A DNA stretch of 57,291 nt from Saprospiraceae bacterium (GTDB lineage: Bacteria; Bacteroidota; Bacteroidia; Chitinophagales; Saprospiraceae). Location of the stretch: contig BQJU01000044.1 of NCBI GenBank assembly GCA_021604865.1, positions 1 through 57,291 on the forward strand. The letters are read 5' to 3'. The position numbers and the translations under genes were made by a program. Below the pieces are notes generated by a model. It saw nothing but the letters and a program-made list of their open reading frames with translations, was not told the DNA's origin and did no database searches. Of this stretch, positions 7,417 to 14,562 are shown piece after piece (the stretch's first letter is position 1; every line of letters begins with the position of its first letter).

Positions 7417-8082
7417 TTATTCAATTTTCACGATTAATTCTCTTTTGCTACTACCTTTTCGATCAAATAAAAGGTATGCGATTTTATCTCCAGTTCGAAG
7501 AGTTTCTAAGTCGGTTAATTTTTTATTTTCTGTTTTTTCAAGGAATTTTTCAATAACTATATCACGCAATGGAAGCATGGAATTAACTTTTTTAAATTGA
7601 TTAGATTCCTTGAAAAATTTAGGCATATTTTCACCTTCACATTCTATAGCCAAGGTGTAAACATTATTATCACCTTTGTTAATTCCTAAAACTGTACAAT
7701 TCTTAATTTTTTCTACAATTTTATTTGCAGTTTCAACTTGGTCATCATAACGATTTTTTACAACTAAGTAAGAAGATAAAATTATAAAAGGTAATGCATA
7801 ACCAATAACCTTTAATCCAACACCAAAAACACTTGCTCCTTTGCTCTCATATCGACCACTTTCGAGGGAAGCCGTACTCACTGGAGTATAATTTGGTGTT
7901 AAGCCTAATCCTGCTGTAAAAACGGCAATCAATCCAAAAAGGAAAGCAATTGCTCCTGCACCAGCAAAAGAAAGTAGAATTACAGGTTTTATTAATTTGA
8001 AGTCAACAAATAAAATGACAAGTAGCACTACTGAACTGAACAATATTATTACATAGAATAAATGAAATTTATTTTTAGCCAT
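7417..8082 (-). CDS. hypothetical membrane protein
   Basis: The 221-residue product starts MAKNKFHLFYV and has three hydrophobic segments, near residues 7-25, 31-57 and 92-108, followed by a soluble C-terminal domain of about 110 residues with strands such as NVYTLAIECEG and RTGDKIAYLLFDRKG. The soluble part may read out a small ligand or partner, but I do not recognise it. The short plus-strand frame on top of its 3' end is an overlap artefact. The gene is convergent with the GNAT gene. Confidence 0.65.
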   Translation of the reverse strand: MAKNKFHLFYVIILFSSVVLLVILFVDFKLIKPVILLSFAGAGAIAFLFGLIAVFTAGLGLTPNYTPVSTASLESGRYESKGASVFGVGLKVIGYALPFIILSSYLVVKNRYDDQVETANKIVEKIKNCTVLGINKGDNNVYTLAIECEGENMPKFFKESNQFKKVNSMLPLRDIVIEKFLEKTENKKLTDLETLRTGDKIAYLLFDRKGSSKRELIVKIE

Positions 8083-8247
8083 TTCTTCGATTTTTGATCT
8101 GTAAAATAAAATACAATTTAATTTTAATTCAAATTCAGTCTATTGTCATCATCCAAGAATACCTCCAATTGAAATAGTAATAAATACATTTCCCAAGCAA
8201 TATAATAGATAAATCGCTAATTAGAGTTCTATATTGATAATTAAAAG

Positions 8248-8373
8248 CTAAAAAGTACTCTCCGATAATTCTTCTCGGTTTCCTGTCGTTCTGGCCAGTG
8301 CCGATATTAACCTCAATGACTGCCTGACGAATAAATTGTCGAATTTGTCTGATGATTTTGAGGTTTTTTTCAT
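8248..8373 (-). CDS. small ORF starting inside repeat group B
   Basis: ATG 8373 lies in the T-rich block of repeat group B and opens 41 codons on the minus strand: MKKTSKSSDKFDNLFVRQ followed by LRLISALARTTGNREELSE. The amino-acid pattern is protein-like, with an amphipathic helix. In the other B copy (5838 downward) the same start codon leads into unrelated sequence. It could be a small gene carried by the element or a truncated N-terminus. No family was recognised. Confidence 0.3.
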   Translation of the reverse strand: MKKTSKSSDKFDNLFVRQSLRLISALARTTGNREELSESTF

Positions 8374-8442
8374 TTTTAACTAACTTGATGGTGGAATATC
8401 TAAGTTAAGCATTTCTATGCTTAACTTAACGGGATTGAACAC
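8320..8442 (-). repeat. dispersed repeat group B, copy 2
   Basis: This copy contains a perfect hairpin, AAGTTAAGCA-TTTCTA-TGCTTAACTT, at 8402-8427, then TAACGGGATTGAACA. Left of it are the blocks shared with copy 1 (CTGACGAAT, TTTGAGG-type T-run, TAACTAACTTGATGG). Copy 2 is about 12 bp longer inside the left block. It lies 62 bp ahead of the next start codon. Confidence 0.6.
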
Positions 8443-8504
8443 CGCACCGCCTGCTATCGCATCGGGCCTGCGTTGCTGCCTACGTTCGCTACAAAAAGAA
8501 AAAA

Positions 8505-9338
8505 ATGAGAATCGGATACTTCATAATAGTCTGCTGTTTGATAACCGGATGTACTCCGAAAGAATATATCGATAATCAAAAGATGGTAGTCTCGATTGAT
8601 TCAATGAAGATTTCAAAAATTATAACAGAAGTAGAAACGGATTCAATTGGAAATATTCTGGATACACTTTCAATTGAGTATTTGAAATATGATGAAAATA
8701 ATCGAAAGCGATTTAAAAGGAAAATCTACTGGTATAAGGATAGAAAAATGTCAGGGAAAGATTATTTCAGACCTGATGAAGATTTATTTTACAGAGAATC
8801 CTTTGATGAAGACGGCAAATTAAATTCAATTTTTGAAACTATATCAAACAAGAATGGAAGAGTTGAAAGGGCAATGCAAATTGATAAAGGCAGAGAACCG
8901 ATTGACACGATAATTATGGATTATTCACACGAACTTCAATCTAATGGGAAAGTCAAAAAATTACTCATAAAGGCGTCTCACGAAGAGGTAGGTGAATTAA
9001 TATCCAAACTAATATATGATGAATACGAGAATCCTATTTTCGAAGTGATGATTATGGAGAATGACACGATGAGTTTTCAAACTTGGGAATATTCTGATAC
9101 AGTTCTTCAGAGAAGTATTTACACGCATTACCTAGGAGATACAAGTATGTCAATTTACCTTTTTGGGGTTGAAAAAATGTTAGTTAATGAAGGAAAATTT
9201 GAATATAAAGACGGAATGTTTATTAAATCAAAAGAAATAAACCACTTCTACGATGAGACAAATGAAAGGCAGAAGTCAATTGAAAAAAATCACGATACAG
9301 AAGAAGTGAAATATATAAGATATTTAAAAGAAAAATGA
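8505..9338 (+). CDS. hypothetical lipoprotein rich in charged beta strands
   Basis: MRIGYFIIVCCLITGC is a clear lipoprotein signal with ITGC lipobox. The remaining 260 residues have many short strands with recurring Y/F-x-D/E-E patterns (IEYLKYDENNRKRFKR, SKLIYDEYENPIFEV, DGMFIKSKEI), reminiscent of the YD-like or antitoxin-like beta sheets seen in exported Bacteroidota proteins. I do not recognise a named family. It stands alone between group B repeats. The mature protein is probably anchored to the outer membrane. Confidence 0.6.
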   Translation: MRIGYFIIVCCLITGCTPKEYIDNQKMVVSIDSMKISKIITEVETDSIGNILDTLSIEYLKYDENNRKRFKRKIYWYKDRKMSGKDYFRPDEDLFYRESFDEDGKLNSIFETISNKNGRVERAMQIDKGREPIDTIIMDYSHELQSNGKVKKLLIKASHEEVGELISKLIYDEYENPIFEVMIMENDTMSFQTWEYSDTVLQRSIYTHYLGDTSMSIYLFGVEKMLVNEGKFEYKDGMFIKSKEINHFYDETNERQKSIEKNHDTEEVKYIRYLKEK

Positions 9339-9367
9339 ATGCTGCATCGAATAAAGGAAAAGGGATA

Positions 9368-9442
9368 GATGATTATAACGGGATTGAACAAGGTGCATAT
9401 CGATCAGGCTTCCTAAGCGGTCGCCCGCCGTATGTATTCACG
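9368..9442. repeat. partial group B end with attC-like palindrome
   Basis: TATAACGGGATTGAACAAGG repeats the right edge of groups B copies 1 and 2, and CCTAAGCGGTCG echoes CCTAAACGGTCG near 5943. The segment ends with CGTTGAAC, a GTTRRRY-type core. It precedes the next start codon by about 100 bp. Confidence 0.4.
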
Positions 9443-9539
9443 TTGAACAATTGCGCAAAAAAATAATCGAATCCACGATATTAGAAGAGAAGCTCTTTAA
9501 TTTTATTAACAACAAGATGGAGAATTGTAAAAAGTAGAT

Positions 9540-9896
9540 ATGGACGCTCCTACACTAAGTATTTCTATTTGGGGAATTTATGTTTTGCTAATTGGTGTAT
9601 TTCTAATTTTTGTACCTAGCAAAACACTAACTATATTTGGGCATGAGAAGCCAAAAGATCATTGGGTAAGAGTTGTCGGAATAATTACTATATCTCTTGG
9701 ATACTTTTATTTGAATTCAGCTCAAAATGAAGTTTATAGTTTCTACTGGGCATCAATTTATGCTCGAATAGCTGGATTAATTGGTTTTACTGGGCTAGTA
9801 ATTTTCAAGATTGCTAAACCTAAAATCATCCTTTTCGGGCTAATTGACGCTCTTGGAGCAACTTGGACTTTGTTAACTTTGATACATTTAGAGTAA
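9540..9896 (+). CDS. small four-helix membrane protein
   Basis: The 118-residue protein has four hydrophobic segments, near residues 7-25, 41-58, 67-88 and 95-115, with the conserved-looking loop FGHEKPKDHWVRVVGI. Many Bacteroidota genomes carry proteins of this shape next to no fixed partner; I cannot name the family. It sits between a group B end and a family A hairpin, again one gene per interval. Confidence 0.6.
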   Translation: MDAPTLSISIWGIYVLLIGVFLIFVPSKTLTIFGHEKPKDHWVRVVGIITISLGYFYLNSAQNEVYSFYWASIYARIAGLIGFTGLVIFKIAKPKIILFGLIDALGATWTLLTLIHLE

Positions 9897-9963
9897 TAAT
9901 TGAATGCATTAGATAAGACAACTTAAATGAAATATTGTACGGTGGCGAACAATAGTTGGCTTT

Positions 9964-10126
9964 AGTGCATGTTTGGAGGTCACCCTTTGGGCCCAAAACG
10001 CCTCTTTTTTGCTGATACTTTGTTGCTTTTTTTGACCGTATCTTCCAGATATGCTCCGCAAAAAGCGCCTCGTTTCACCAAAAAATTGACACTTTTGCCT
10101 CCAAAAGCGACCTCCAAACAAGCACT
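9964..10126. repeat. hairpin repeat family A, full copy with long loop
   Basis: The left arm AGTGCATGTTTGGAGGTC pairs with the right arm GACCTCCAAACAAGCACT almost perfectly. Pairing may extend outward, since GTTGGC precedes and GAACCAAC follows. The 125-bp loop is not shared with other copies. It is downstream of one small gene and 52 bp upstream of the next. Confidence 0.75.
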
Positions 10127-10177
10127 TAATGCTGAACCAACATCCACCATTCAAAACTTAGCAATCAAAAGAAAAGA

Positions 10178-10414
10178 ATGAAGAAAAAAGAATTATCAGA
10201 ATTAACGGATCAAGAGCCGTTAGATGAAGCAAAAAAAAAGAAATCGACTGCCATAACTAATGCTTTTTTAATTGGGCTTATGATTGGAGTTGTAGTTTGG
10301 AGTGTTGTGAAAAACAATGTAGGATTTTTTACATTAATCCCTTTGTTTTTTGTATACAAATTACTTAATAATTCTAAAAATGATAAAGCCTTGGAAGATG
10401 ATTTAAAAGAATAA
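10178..10414 (+). CDS. small two-helix membrane protein
   Basis: The 78-residue product begins MKKKELSELTDQEPLDEAKKKK, a charged amphipathic helix, then has two short membrane segments, near 28-46 and 49-64, and an acidic tail. Very similar short proteins are common in Bacteroidota accessory regions, sometimes labelled FUSC-like; I treat the function as unknown. The ATG follows GAAAAGA, a weak ribosome site. It is flanked by a family A hairpin upstream and an intron-protein remnant downstream. Confidence 0.6.
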   Translation: MKKKELSELTDQEPLDEAKKKKSTAITNAFLIGLMIGVVVWSVVKNNVGFFTLIPLFFVYKLLNNSKNDKALEDDLKE

Positions 10415-10430
10415 AACTTGGAATAAGAAA

Positions 10431-10550
10431 TGGCGAAATAAAATTGATGCCAAAGTGGGCCTATGTCCAGTCTGTCAGCTGAAAATAACGGAGCACACAG
10501 GTTGGAATTTACACCATCTAACACCCAAATATCTTGGGGCAAATGGCTGA
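10431..10550 (+). pseudogene. HNH tail of a group II intron reverse transcriptase (remnant)
   Basis: The frame reads KWRNKIDAKVGLCPVCQLKI then TEHTGWNLHHLTPKYLGANG before TGA. CPxC, the TGW and the HHL/I in this order and spacing are the HNH nuclease signature at the C-terminus of group II intron-encoded proteins. Everything upstream (reverse transcriptase, maturase) is missing, and the last HNH part (LxNLVLLHPNCH) is lost. The right arm of a family A hairpin begins 18 bp after the break. Confidence 0.55.
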
Positions 10551-10568
10551 CCCCTATGGTTATTATTC

Positions 10569-10587
10569 TGGCCTCCAAACAAGCACT
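10569..10587. repeat. hairpin repeat family A, right arm only
   Basis: TGGCCTCCAAACAAGCACT matches the right arm of full copies. No left arm is found upstream. It is 16 bp before the DUF6090 gene and has an oppositely oriented half copy at 11372-11390 beyond that gene. Confidence 0.65.
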
Positions 10588-10602
10588 TAGAAAAGAAAAG
10601 CA

Positions 10603-11349
10603 ATGATGAAATTTTTTCGAAAAATCAGACAACGACTTTTAACAGAAAGTAAATTCAGCAAATACCTACTATATGCGATTGGAGAAATTATTCTTGTGGT
10701 CATTGGAATCTTAATTGCCCTTCAAATAAACAATTGGAATGAGGATCACAGAGACAAGAAAAAAGTAAGGATCGCTTTAAAATCGCTGCATGAAGAACTT
10801 GTAGCGGATAGTTTAGAGATTAATAATATCATAAAAAATGTAAGAAATGAAGCTTCTCACAATCAGCGTTTACTCTTGAGAGCCTATGATGAAACAGCTA
10901 CATTGGATACCCTTATAAAAATCGTAAGAGATGAATTTAGTGCTCTTTGGGTAGCACATTTGAAATATAGTAGAAGCACCTACGATAATTTAAAATCAGC
11001 TGGTTCTTATGAAATTCTTCCAGATACAATAAAGTTGGCATTATCCGATTTTTATGCCACTCAAGATTACTGGATTAATGTGATTGCAAAAACTAACTTA
11101 CAGTATCAGAATAAATATGATGACTTTACAAAAACTTATAATTTAGATGGGAGTAGAGCATCAAAAAACATAAATGCTTTTGTTTACAATTCTACATGGA
11201 AGCATATAGACTCAAAGCATTTTGTTCCACGGGCAATAAGTATGATGGGAGCCAAGAATATACTCTGGAAAAACTTTCATGAAGAATTAGAAATTGTACA
11301 ACGAAAAACAAGAGATTTAATTAAATTGATAAAACCACACATGTTCTGA
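10603..11349 (+). CDS. DUF6090-family membrane protein
   Basis: The N-terminus MKFFRKIRQRLLTESKFSKY followed by LLYAIGEIILVVIGILIALQINNWNE is the family hallmark: a basic amphipathic stretch, one membrane helix (about residues 22-43) and a QINNWNE cap. The remaining 200 residues are a soluble, mostly helical domain with a coiled-coil look. DUF6090 proteins are abundant in Bacteroidota, often many copies per genome in variable regions, and their function is unknown to me. This copy is enclosed by two half repeats of family A in opposite orientation. Confidence 0.8.
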   Translation: MMKFFRKIRQRLLTESKFSKYLLYAIGEIILVVIGILIALQINNWNEDHRDKKKVRIALKSLHEELVADSLEINNIIKNVRNEASHNQRLLLRAYDETATLDTLIKIVRDEFSALWVAHLKYSRSTYDNLKSAGSYEILPDTIKLALSDFYATQDYWINVIAKTNLQYQNKYDDFTKTYNLDGSRASKNINAFVYNSTWKHIDSKHFVPRAISMMGAKNILWKNFHEELEIVQRKTRDLIKLIKPHMF

Positions 11350-11371
11350 CTAAAGAAAGATAAAAGCTGAT

Positions 11372-11390
11372 AAGTGCCTGTTTGGAGGTC
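11372..11390. repeat. hairpin repeat family A, left arm only
   Basis: AAGTGCCTGTTTGGAGGTC is a left arm without a right partner nearby. It follows the DUF6090 stop codon by 22 bp and forms, with 10569-10587, an inverted pair around that gene. Confidence 0.65.
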
Positions 11391-11520
11391 AAACTCCTCT
11401 ATGAATTCCTGTAGTCTAAATCTAGCAGAAATGCGTGATGGATTTGGGCACAAATAGTCTTAGTTTTGTGAGGACTGGCCAATCGTTGCCGATTAACTCA
11501 TAAAATATAACTCACAAATC

Positions 11521-13626
11521 ATGCGTCTTTTTTATTCCTTTTGTATTCTGGTGTATACAGCTGCTACCGTTTCTGCTCAAATGGCAGCCGTAGAAGTACT
11601 GACCCCTTTTGATTTTGCAACTAATTTCCGGGATGTCTACGTCGATAACAGCGGCAATGGCTGGGCAGTGGGCACTTGTGGTGTGTTAGCCAGTACCCAA
11701 AATAATGGCCAGGATTGGGAACTTGGGACCAGCCCGGAAGGCCTGGATTTCGATGTGGTTGTTTGCAAACCAGGTACTGCTTGCCAAACGGTATTCCTGG
11801 GAAAGGATGACCAGGTGTTTCGCAGTACGAATGGTGGCCAAAACTGGACTGAGATTCCAGTAAGCTGCGATGGTCCAAGAGGATTTAATTTTGTCGATGA
11901 CCAGGTCATCGTACTCACGCACAGTAATGAGAGCCTTTTTCGATCTACCAACAGTGGTGATACCTGGACCGAAATCCCATTGGAATATAGCCATCGTGGT
12001 GAAGCACATTTTCCCACGACCACGATAGGATACATTTTCCAGCAATCAGGTGGTCCGTTACTCAAAAGTACAGATGCGGGAGCTACTTGGGATTCCATTT
12101 ACCAGTTTGATGCTAATGCCTATTATGGGGATTGGGTGGATGAAAATATCGGTTTCCTATACGACCAGAACAGCCACATTTTTAAAACCATCAATGGTGG
12201 TAGCAACTGGACCTTAGTCACCGATACCGGTGTTCCGACCAATATACGCCATATAGTAGCCTTGTCAGAAACGGAATTGTTGGCCTATGTTTTTCCCAAC
12301 AGTATCTTTCGCTCCACGGATGGGGGAGTGACTTGGGTGAATAACACCACCATTGGAACTGGGCAGTATGGCCTGCGTTTTGAAGGGATTCATAACAACG
12401 GCAATGACTTCTGGATTGCCAGCTGGGGCACCGAAATTCTATATTCTACCGACGGCTTAGAAACCGCCACGAGTCAGTTTCCGGCCCTGCGCCCAAATTT
12501 TGAGGCAGTAGCCTTTCCGACCAATGAAATTGGTTATGCCCTACAAGAGCGGATTGGCATGTTTAAAACCATCGATGGCGGGGATACCTGGACCCAGCTA
12601 ACGAATGATTTCTTCACGGTTAGCCGGGACTTTTTGGTACTGGATGAAGAAACCGTCATCATCCCCTACAACAGTTCCGGGCCACAGATCACCGAAGACG
12701 GTGGCCAAACCTGGGAGGCACTTTTCCCAGAGGCCATTCAGGATACAACCTATGTTTTTCATATCGAACAATTACCTGGTGGTCGCCTCTACCTTTTCGG
12801 CTCGGTACACGGGGCGTACTCCGATGATGGCGGCGACACCTGGAACGTCATCTACCACGGCTTTGGCACCTTCCCCCGCAGTATGGTCTTCCTCGATGAT
12901 CAGAACGGTGTTGTGGGTTCTGATGGTGGAAAAATCTTAGCGACGACCAATGGTGGTGCAAGCTGGGAGCTGGTCGTTGATGGAGATTTCACGAACCAAC
13001 CCATCTCCAATTTATTTGTCCTCGATAATGGCACGATCGTAAATAACAGTAGTGGCACCACGCGCTGTTCTTCCGACGGTGGCCAAACATGGGATACGGA
13101 CACTTGTGCTGGATTGTCGGCGCCGGGTGCCATCTTACAGGGACCTGATGGTACCTGGTATTCCGGTCGGCTTTTTCCTTCCCAGGAAGATCTGCTTACT
13201 AATATCCAGCGCTCTACTGACGAGGGCCAAAGCTGGGAATCGATTGCCGGCTTCTGCACCTATGCTATTCCTGGCACGGTAACGCCTGATGGTCGCTACC
13301 TGTACGTTTATCAATCAGCGGGCTTCCTCGGCCGGGTAGATCTGGAAAATATTGTGGGGACGGATGAAGTGCCGCATAGCGCGATCAGTCAGGCAAAGGT
13401 ATATCCCAACCCGACGAGTGGTCTATTGCTGGTGGATTTGCCGCAGAATGCTGGCACCGCTCAGGCCGCACTTTACGATTTGCACGGGCGGCAAGTGCAG
13501 CAGCAGACCGAAAATACCACTAGCCTGACGCTTGATCTATCTGCTTTGCCTAATGGCATGTATTTGCTGAAAGTGCAAGGAGATGGTTGGTTGCAGAGTG
13601 CGCGGGTGATTGTGAGTGGGGAGTAA
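11521..13626 (+). CDS. T9SS-exported Asp-box beta-propeller protein
   Basis: A signal peptide (MRLFYSFCILVYTAATVSAQ) leads a 701-residue protein. About eleven Asp-box-like repeats (S/T-x-D/N-x-G-x-x-W), such as STNGGQNWTEI, STDAGATWDSI, TIDGGDTWTQL and SDDGGDTWNVI, indicate a BNR/YCF48-like beta-propeller. The C-terminus from about residue 620 (AKVYPNPTSG...GMYLLKVQG) is a type A sorting domain for the type IX secretion system, so the protein is exported and attached to the surface or released. Base composition is visibly GC-richer than the surrounding genes. A promoter-like TAGTTTTG lies at 11461-11468. The ligand is unknown. Confidence 0.9.
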   Translation: MRLFYSFCILVYTAATVSAQMAAVEVLTPFDFATNFRDVYVDNSGNGWAVGTCGVLASTQNNGQDWELGTSPEGLDFDVVVCKPGTACQTVFLGKDDQVFRSTNGGQNWTEIPVSCDGPRGFNFVDDQVIVLTHSNESLFRSTNSGDTWTEIPLEYSHRGEAHFPTTTIGYIFQQSGGPLLKSTDAGATWDSIYQFDANAYYGDWVDENIGFLYDQNSHIFKTINGGSNWTLVTDTGVPTNIRHIVALSETELLAYVFPNSIFRSTDGGVTWVNNTTIGTGQYGLRFEGIHNNGNDFWIASWGTEILYSTDGLETATSQFPALRPNFEAVAFPTNEIGYALQERIGMFKTIDGGDTWTQLTNDFFTVSRDFLVLDEETVIIPYNSSGPQITEDGGQTWEALFPEAIQDTTYVFHIEQLPGGRLYLFGSVHGAYSDDGGDTWNVIYHGFGTFPRSMVFLDDQNGVVGSDGGKILATTNGGASWELVVDGDFTNQPISNLFVLDNGTIVNNSSGTTRCSSDGGQTWDTDTCAGLSAPGAILQGPDGTWYSGRLFPSQEDLLTNIQRSTDEGQSWESIAGFCTYAIPGTVTPDGRYLYVYQSAGFLGRVDLENIVGTDEVPHSAISQAKVYPNPTSGLLLVDLPQNAGTAQAALYDLHGRQVQQQTENTTSLTLDLSALPNGMYLLKVQGDGWLQSARVIVSGE

Positions 13627-14001
13627 TGTGGGTGCAATGGATATTGCGGCTTTGATAGTAAGATGATTTTGAGGAAGCAACAATAATTTTAAACTTCGCA
13701 AGTATTCGTGATTGGCAGCATATTTCGGATTGTTAAGGGGGCAGCGAAGAATAACTGTCCGATTTCGATTAGATTGAAAGACTAGACAGGTGAATTTGAT
13801 ACTTAAAAACACATGCGCTAAACACGTCTACATCGTTTGCATAGGGCGTTACCACTAATAAATGAAAAATGAAAAAGACTGACTTAGTAAAACAAGACAA
13901 CCCGTAAAGTCTAAAAATGGATAATTGGACTTCCTTTTTGGAGGGAGGTAATAATCAACCTAAAAACTTACATTAGCCAGGATAAAAAACAGGAAGAAAT
14001 T
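13627..14001. other. intergenic stretch, mobile-element end and mini-ORF
   Basis: These 375 bp contain the terminal-repeat fragment at 13737-13764, CATAGGGCGTTAC at about 13839-13851 (also at 22260-22272), and a 12-codon frame MKKTDLVKQDNP at 13869 that may be the start of a lost gene. A ribosome-site-like AGGAAGAAATT precedes the cupin start. Nothing else was recognised. Confidence 0.4.
13737..13764 (+). repeat. single end of a MITE-like element (group E)
   Basis: GGGGGCAGCGAAGAATAACT matches the terminal repeat of the complete element at 27890-28048 in 19 of 20 positions. No second end was found nearby, so this is a fragment. It is preceded by TTA, as is the complete copy. Confidence 0.55.
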
Positions 14002-14436
14002 ATGCAATCAAAGAAACTCATAAGAAAAGACGAAGGCGAGAATTACGATTATTCGCAAGATCATTGTTTCATTAAATTATCATCACGAGATACAAATGGA
14101 GAATTATGTTTGATTGAAGACACCTTAAAACCAGGGTTTCATTTGAAGCGCCATCACCATAAAATAATGACAGAGGTTTTCTATATGTTGGTTGGTGAAA
14201 TGGAGCTTGTTTTTGATGATGAAACAGTAATTCTCAAAGAGGGAGATACAATTACGGTCCCACCAAATGTTTGGCATGAAGCCAAATGTGCAAAAGGAGG
14301 TAAAATGCTCACGATATTTAAAAATGGTCAATTTGATGTTTTTTTAGAGCAACTCTCGGTGATGACAAAAGATGATTTTTCCGATGAAGCCTTAATGAAG
14401 TCTTTCTCTGCCAAATTTGATATTTACGAGGAATGA
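14002..14436 (+). CDS. cupin-fold protein
   Basis: The 144-residue protein carries both cupin motifs. Motif 1 reads GFHLKRHHHKIMTEVFYMLVGEME, given here as LKRHHHKIMTEVFYMLVGE with the metal-binding histidines and glutamate. Motif 2 reads GDTITVPPNVWHEAK with the last histidine. Single-domain cupins bind a divalent metal and act on or sense small molecules; the substrate cannot be inferred. The gene is followed 5 bp later by an attC-like palindrome, and it is isolated from functional partners. Confidence 0.85.
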   Translation: MQSKKLIRKDEGENYDYSQDHCFIKLSSRDTNGELCLIEDTLKPGFHLKRHHHKIMTEVFYMLVGEMELVFDDETVILKEGDTITVPPNVWHEAKCAKGGKMLTIFKNGQFDVFLEQLSVMTKDDFSDEALMKSFSAKFDIYEE

Positions 14437-14440
14437 AAAC

Positions 14441-14508
14441 GGTGTACAACAAATCAGCGTCAAAGTGAGACAGAGCGGTGCACGAGGACGCTCTGTTGAA
14501 CGCACCGG
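14441..14508 (+). repeat. attC-like palindrome (group C, copy 2)
   Basis: The 68-bp segment starts GGTGTACAAC and ends GTTGAACGCACC, which are partly complementary. Inside, ACAGAGCG (14469-14476) pairs with CGCTCTGT (14488-14495). GTTGAAC fits the GTTRRRY core of integron attC sites. It starts 5 bp after the cupin stop codon, which is where an attC would lie in a gene cassette. The left end lacks a strict RYYYAAC, so this is a candidate only. Confidence 0.4.
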
Positions 14509-14562
14509 CCTTCCAGCTTGGTACCAGAGATATAATTATTAATCCTCCCGAAAAAAAACACA

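Larger units (their letters stand above)
8083..8504. other. intergenic stretch carrying repeat B and a small ORF
   Basis: These 422 bp hold the small minus-strand ORF and repeat B listed separately. Between 8443 and 8504 is a GC-richer block (CACCGCACCGCCTGC...) just before the next lipoprotein gene. The rest (8083-8247) is AT-rich and shows no recognisable feature. Confidence 0.5.

Noticed and set aside
7382-7600. Plus-strand frame of 72 codons at 7382-7600
   Set aside because: It is antisense to the 3' end of the 221-residue membrane protein, which has the better coding pattern and a clear start.
9909-10181. Open frames on both strands across 9909-10181
   Set aside because: They lie inside the arms and loop of a family A hairpin, have no signal, domain or conservation feature, and mirror each other as expected for a palindrome.
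11444-11468. Full promoter upstream of the T9SS propeller gene
   Set aside because: TAGTTTTG is a good -7 element, but the nearest TTG is only 14 bp away rather than 19-21, so a complete promoter is not supported.
13869-13907. Twelve-codon frame MKKTDLVKQDNP as the start of a GyrI-like gene
   Set aside because: Twelve residues are too few to assign a family, and the frame stops at once.
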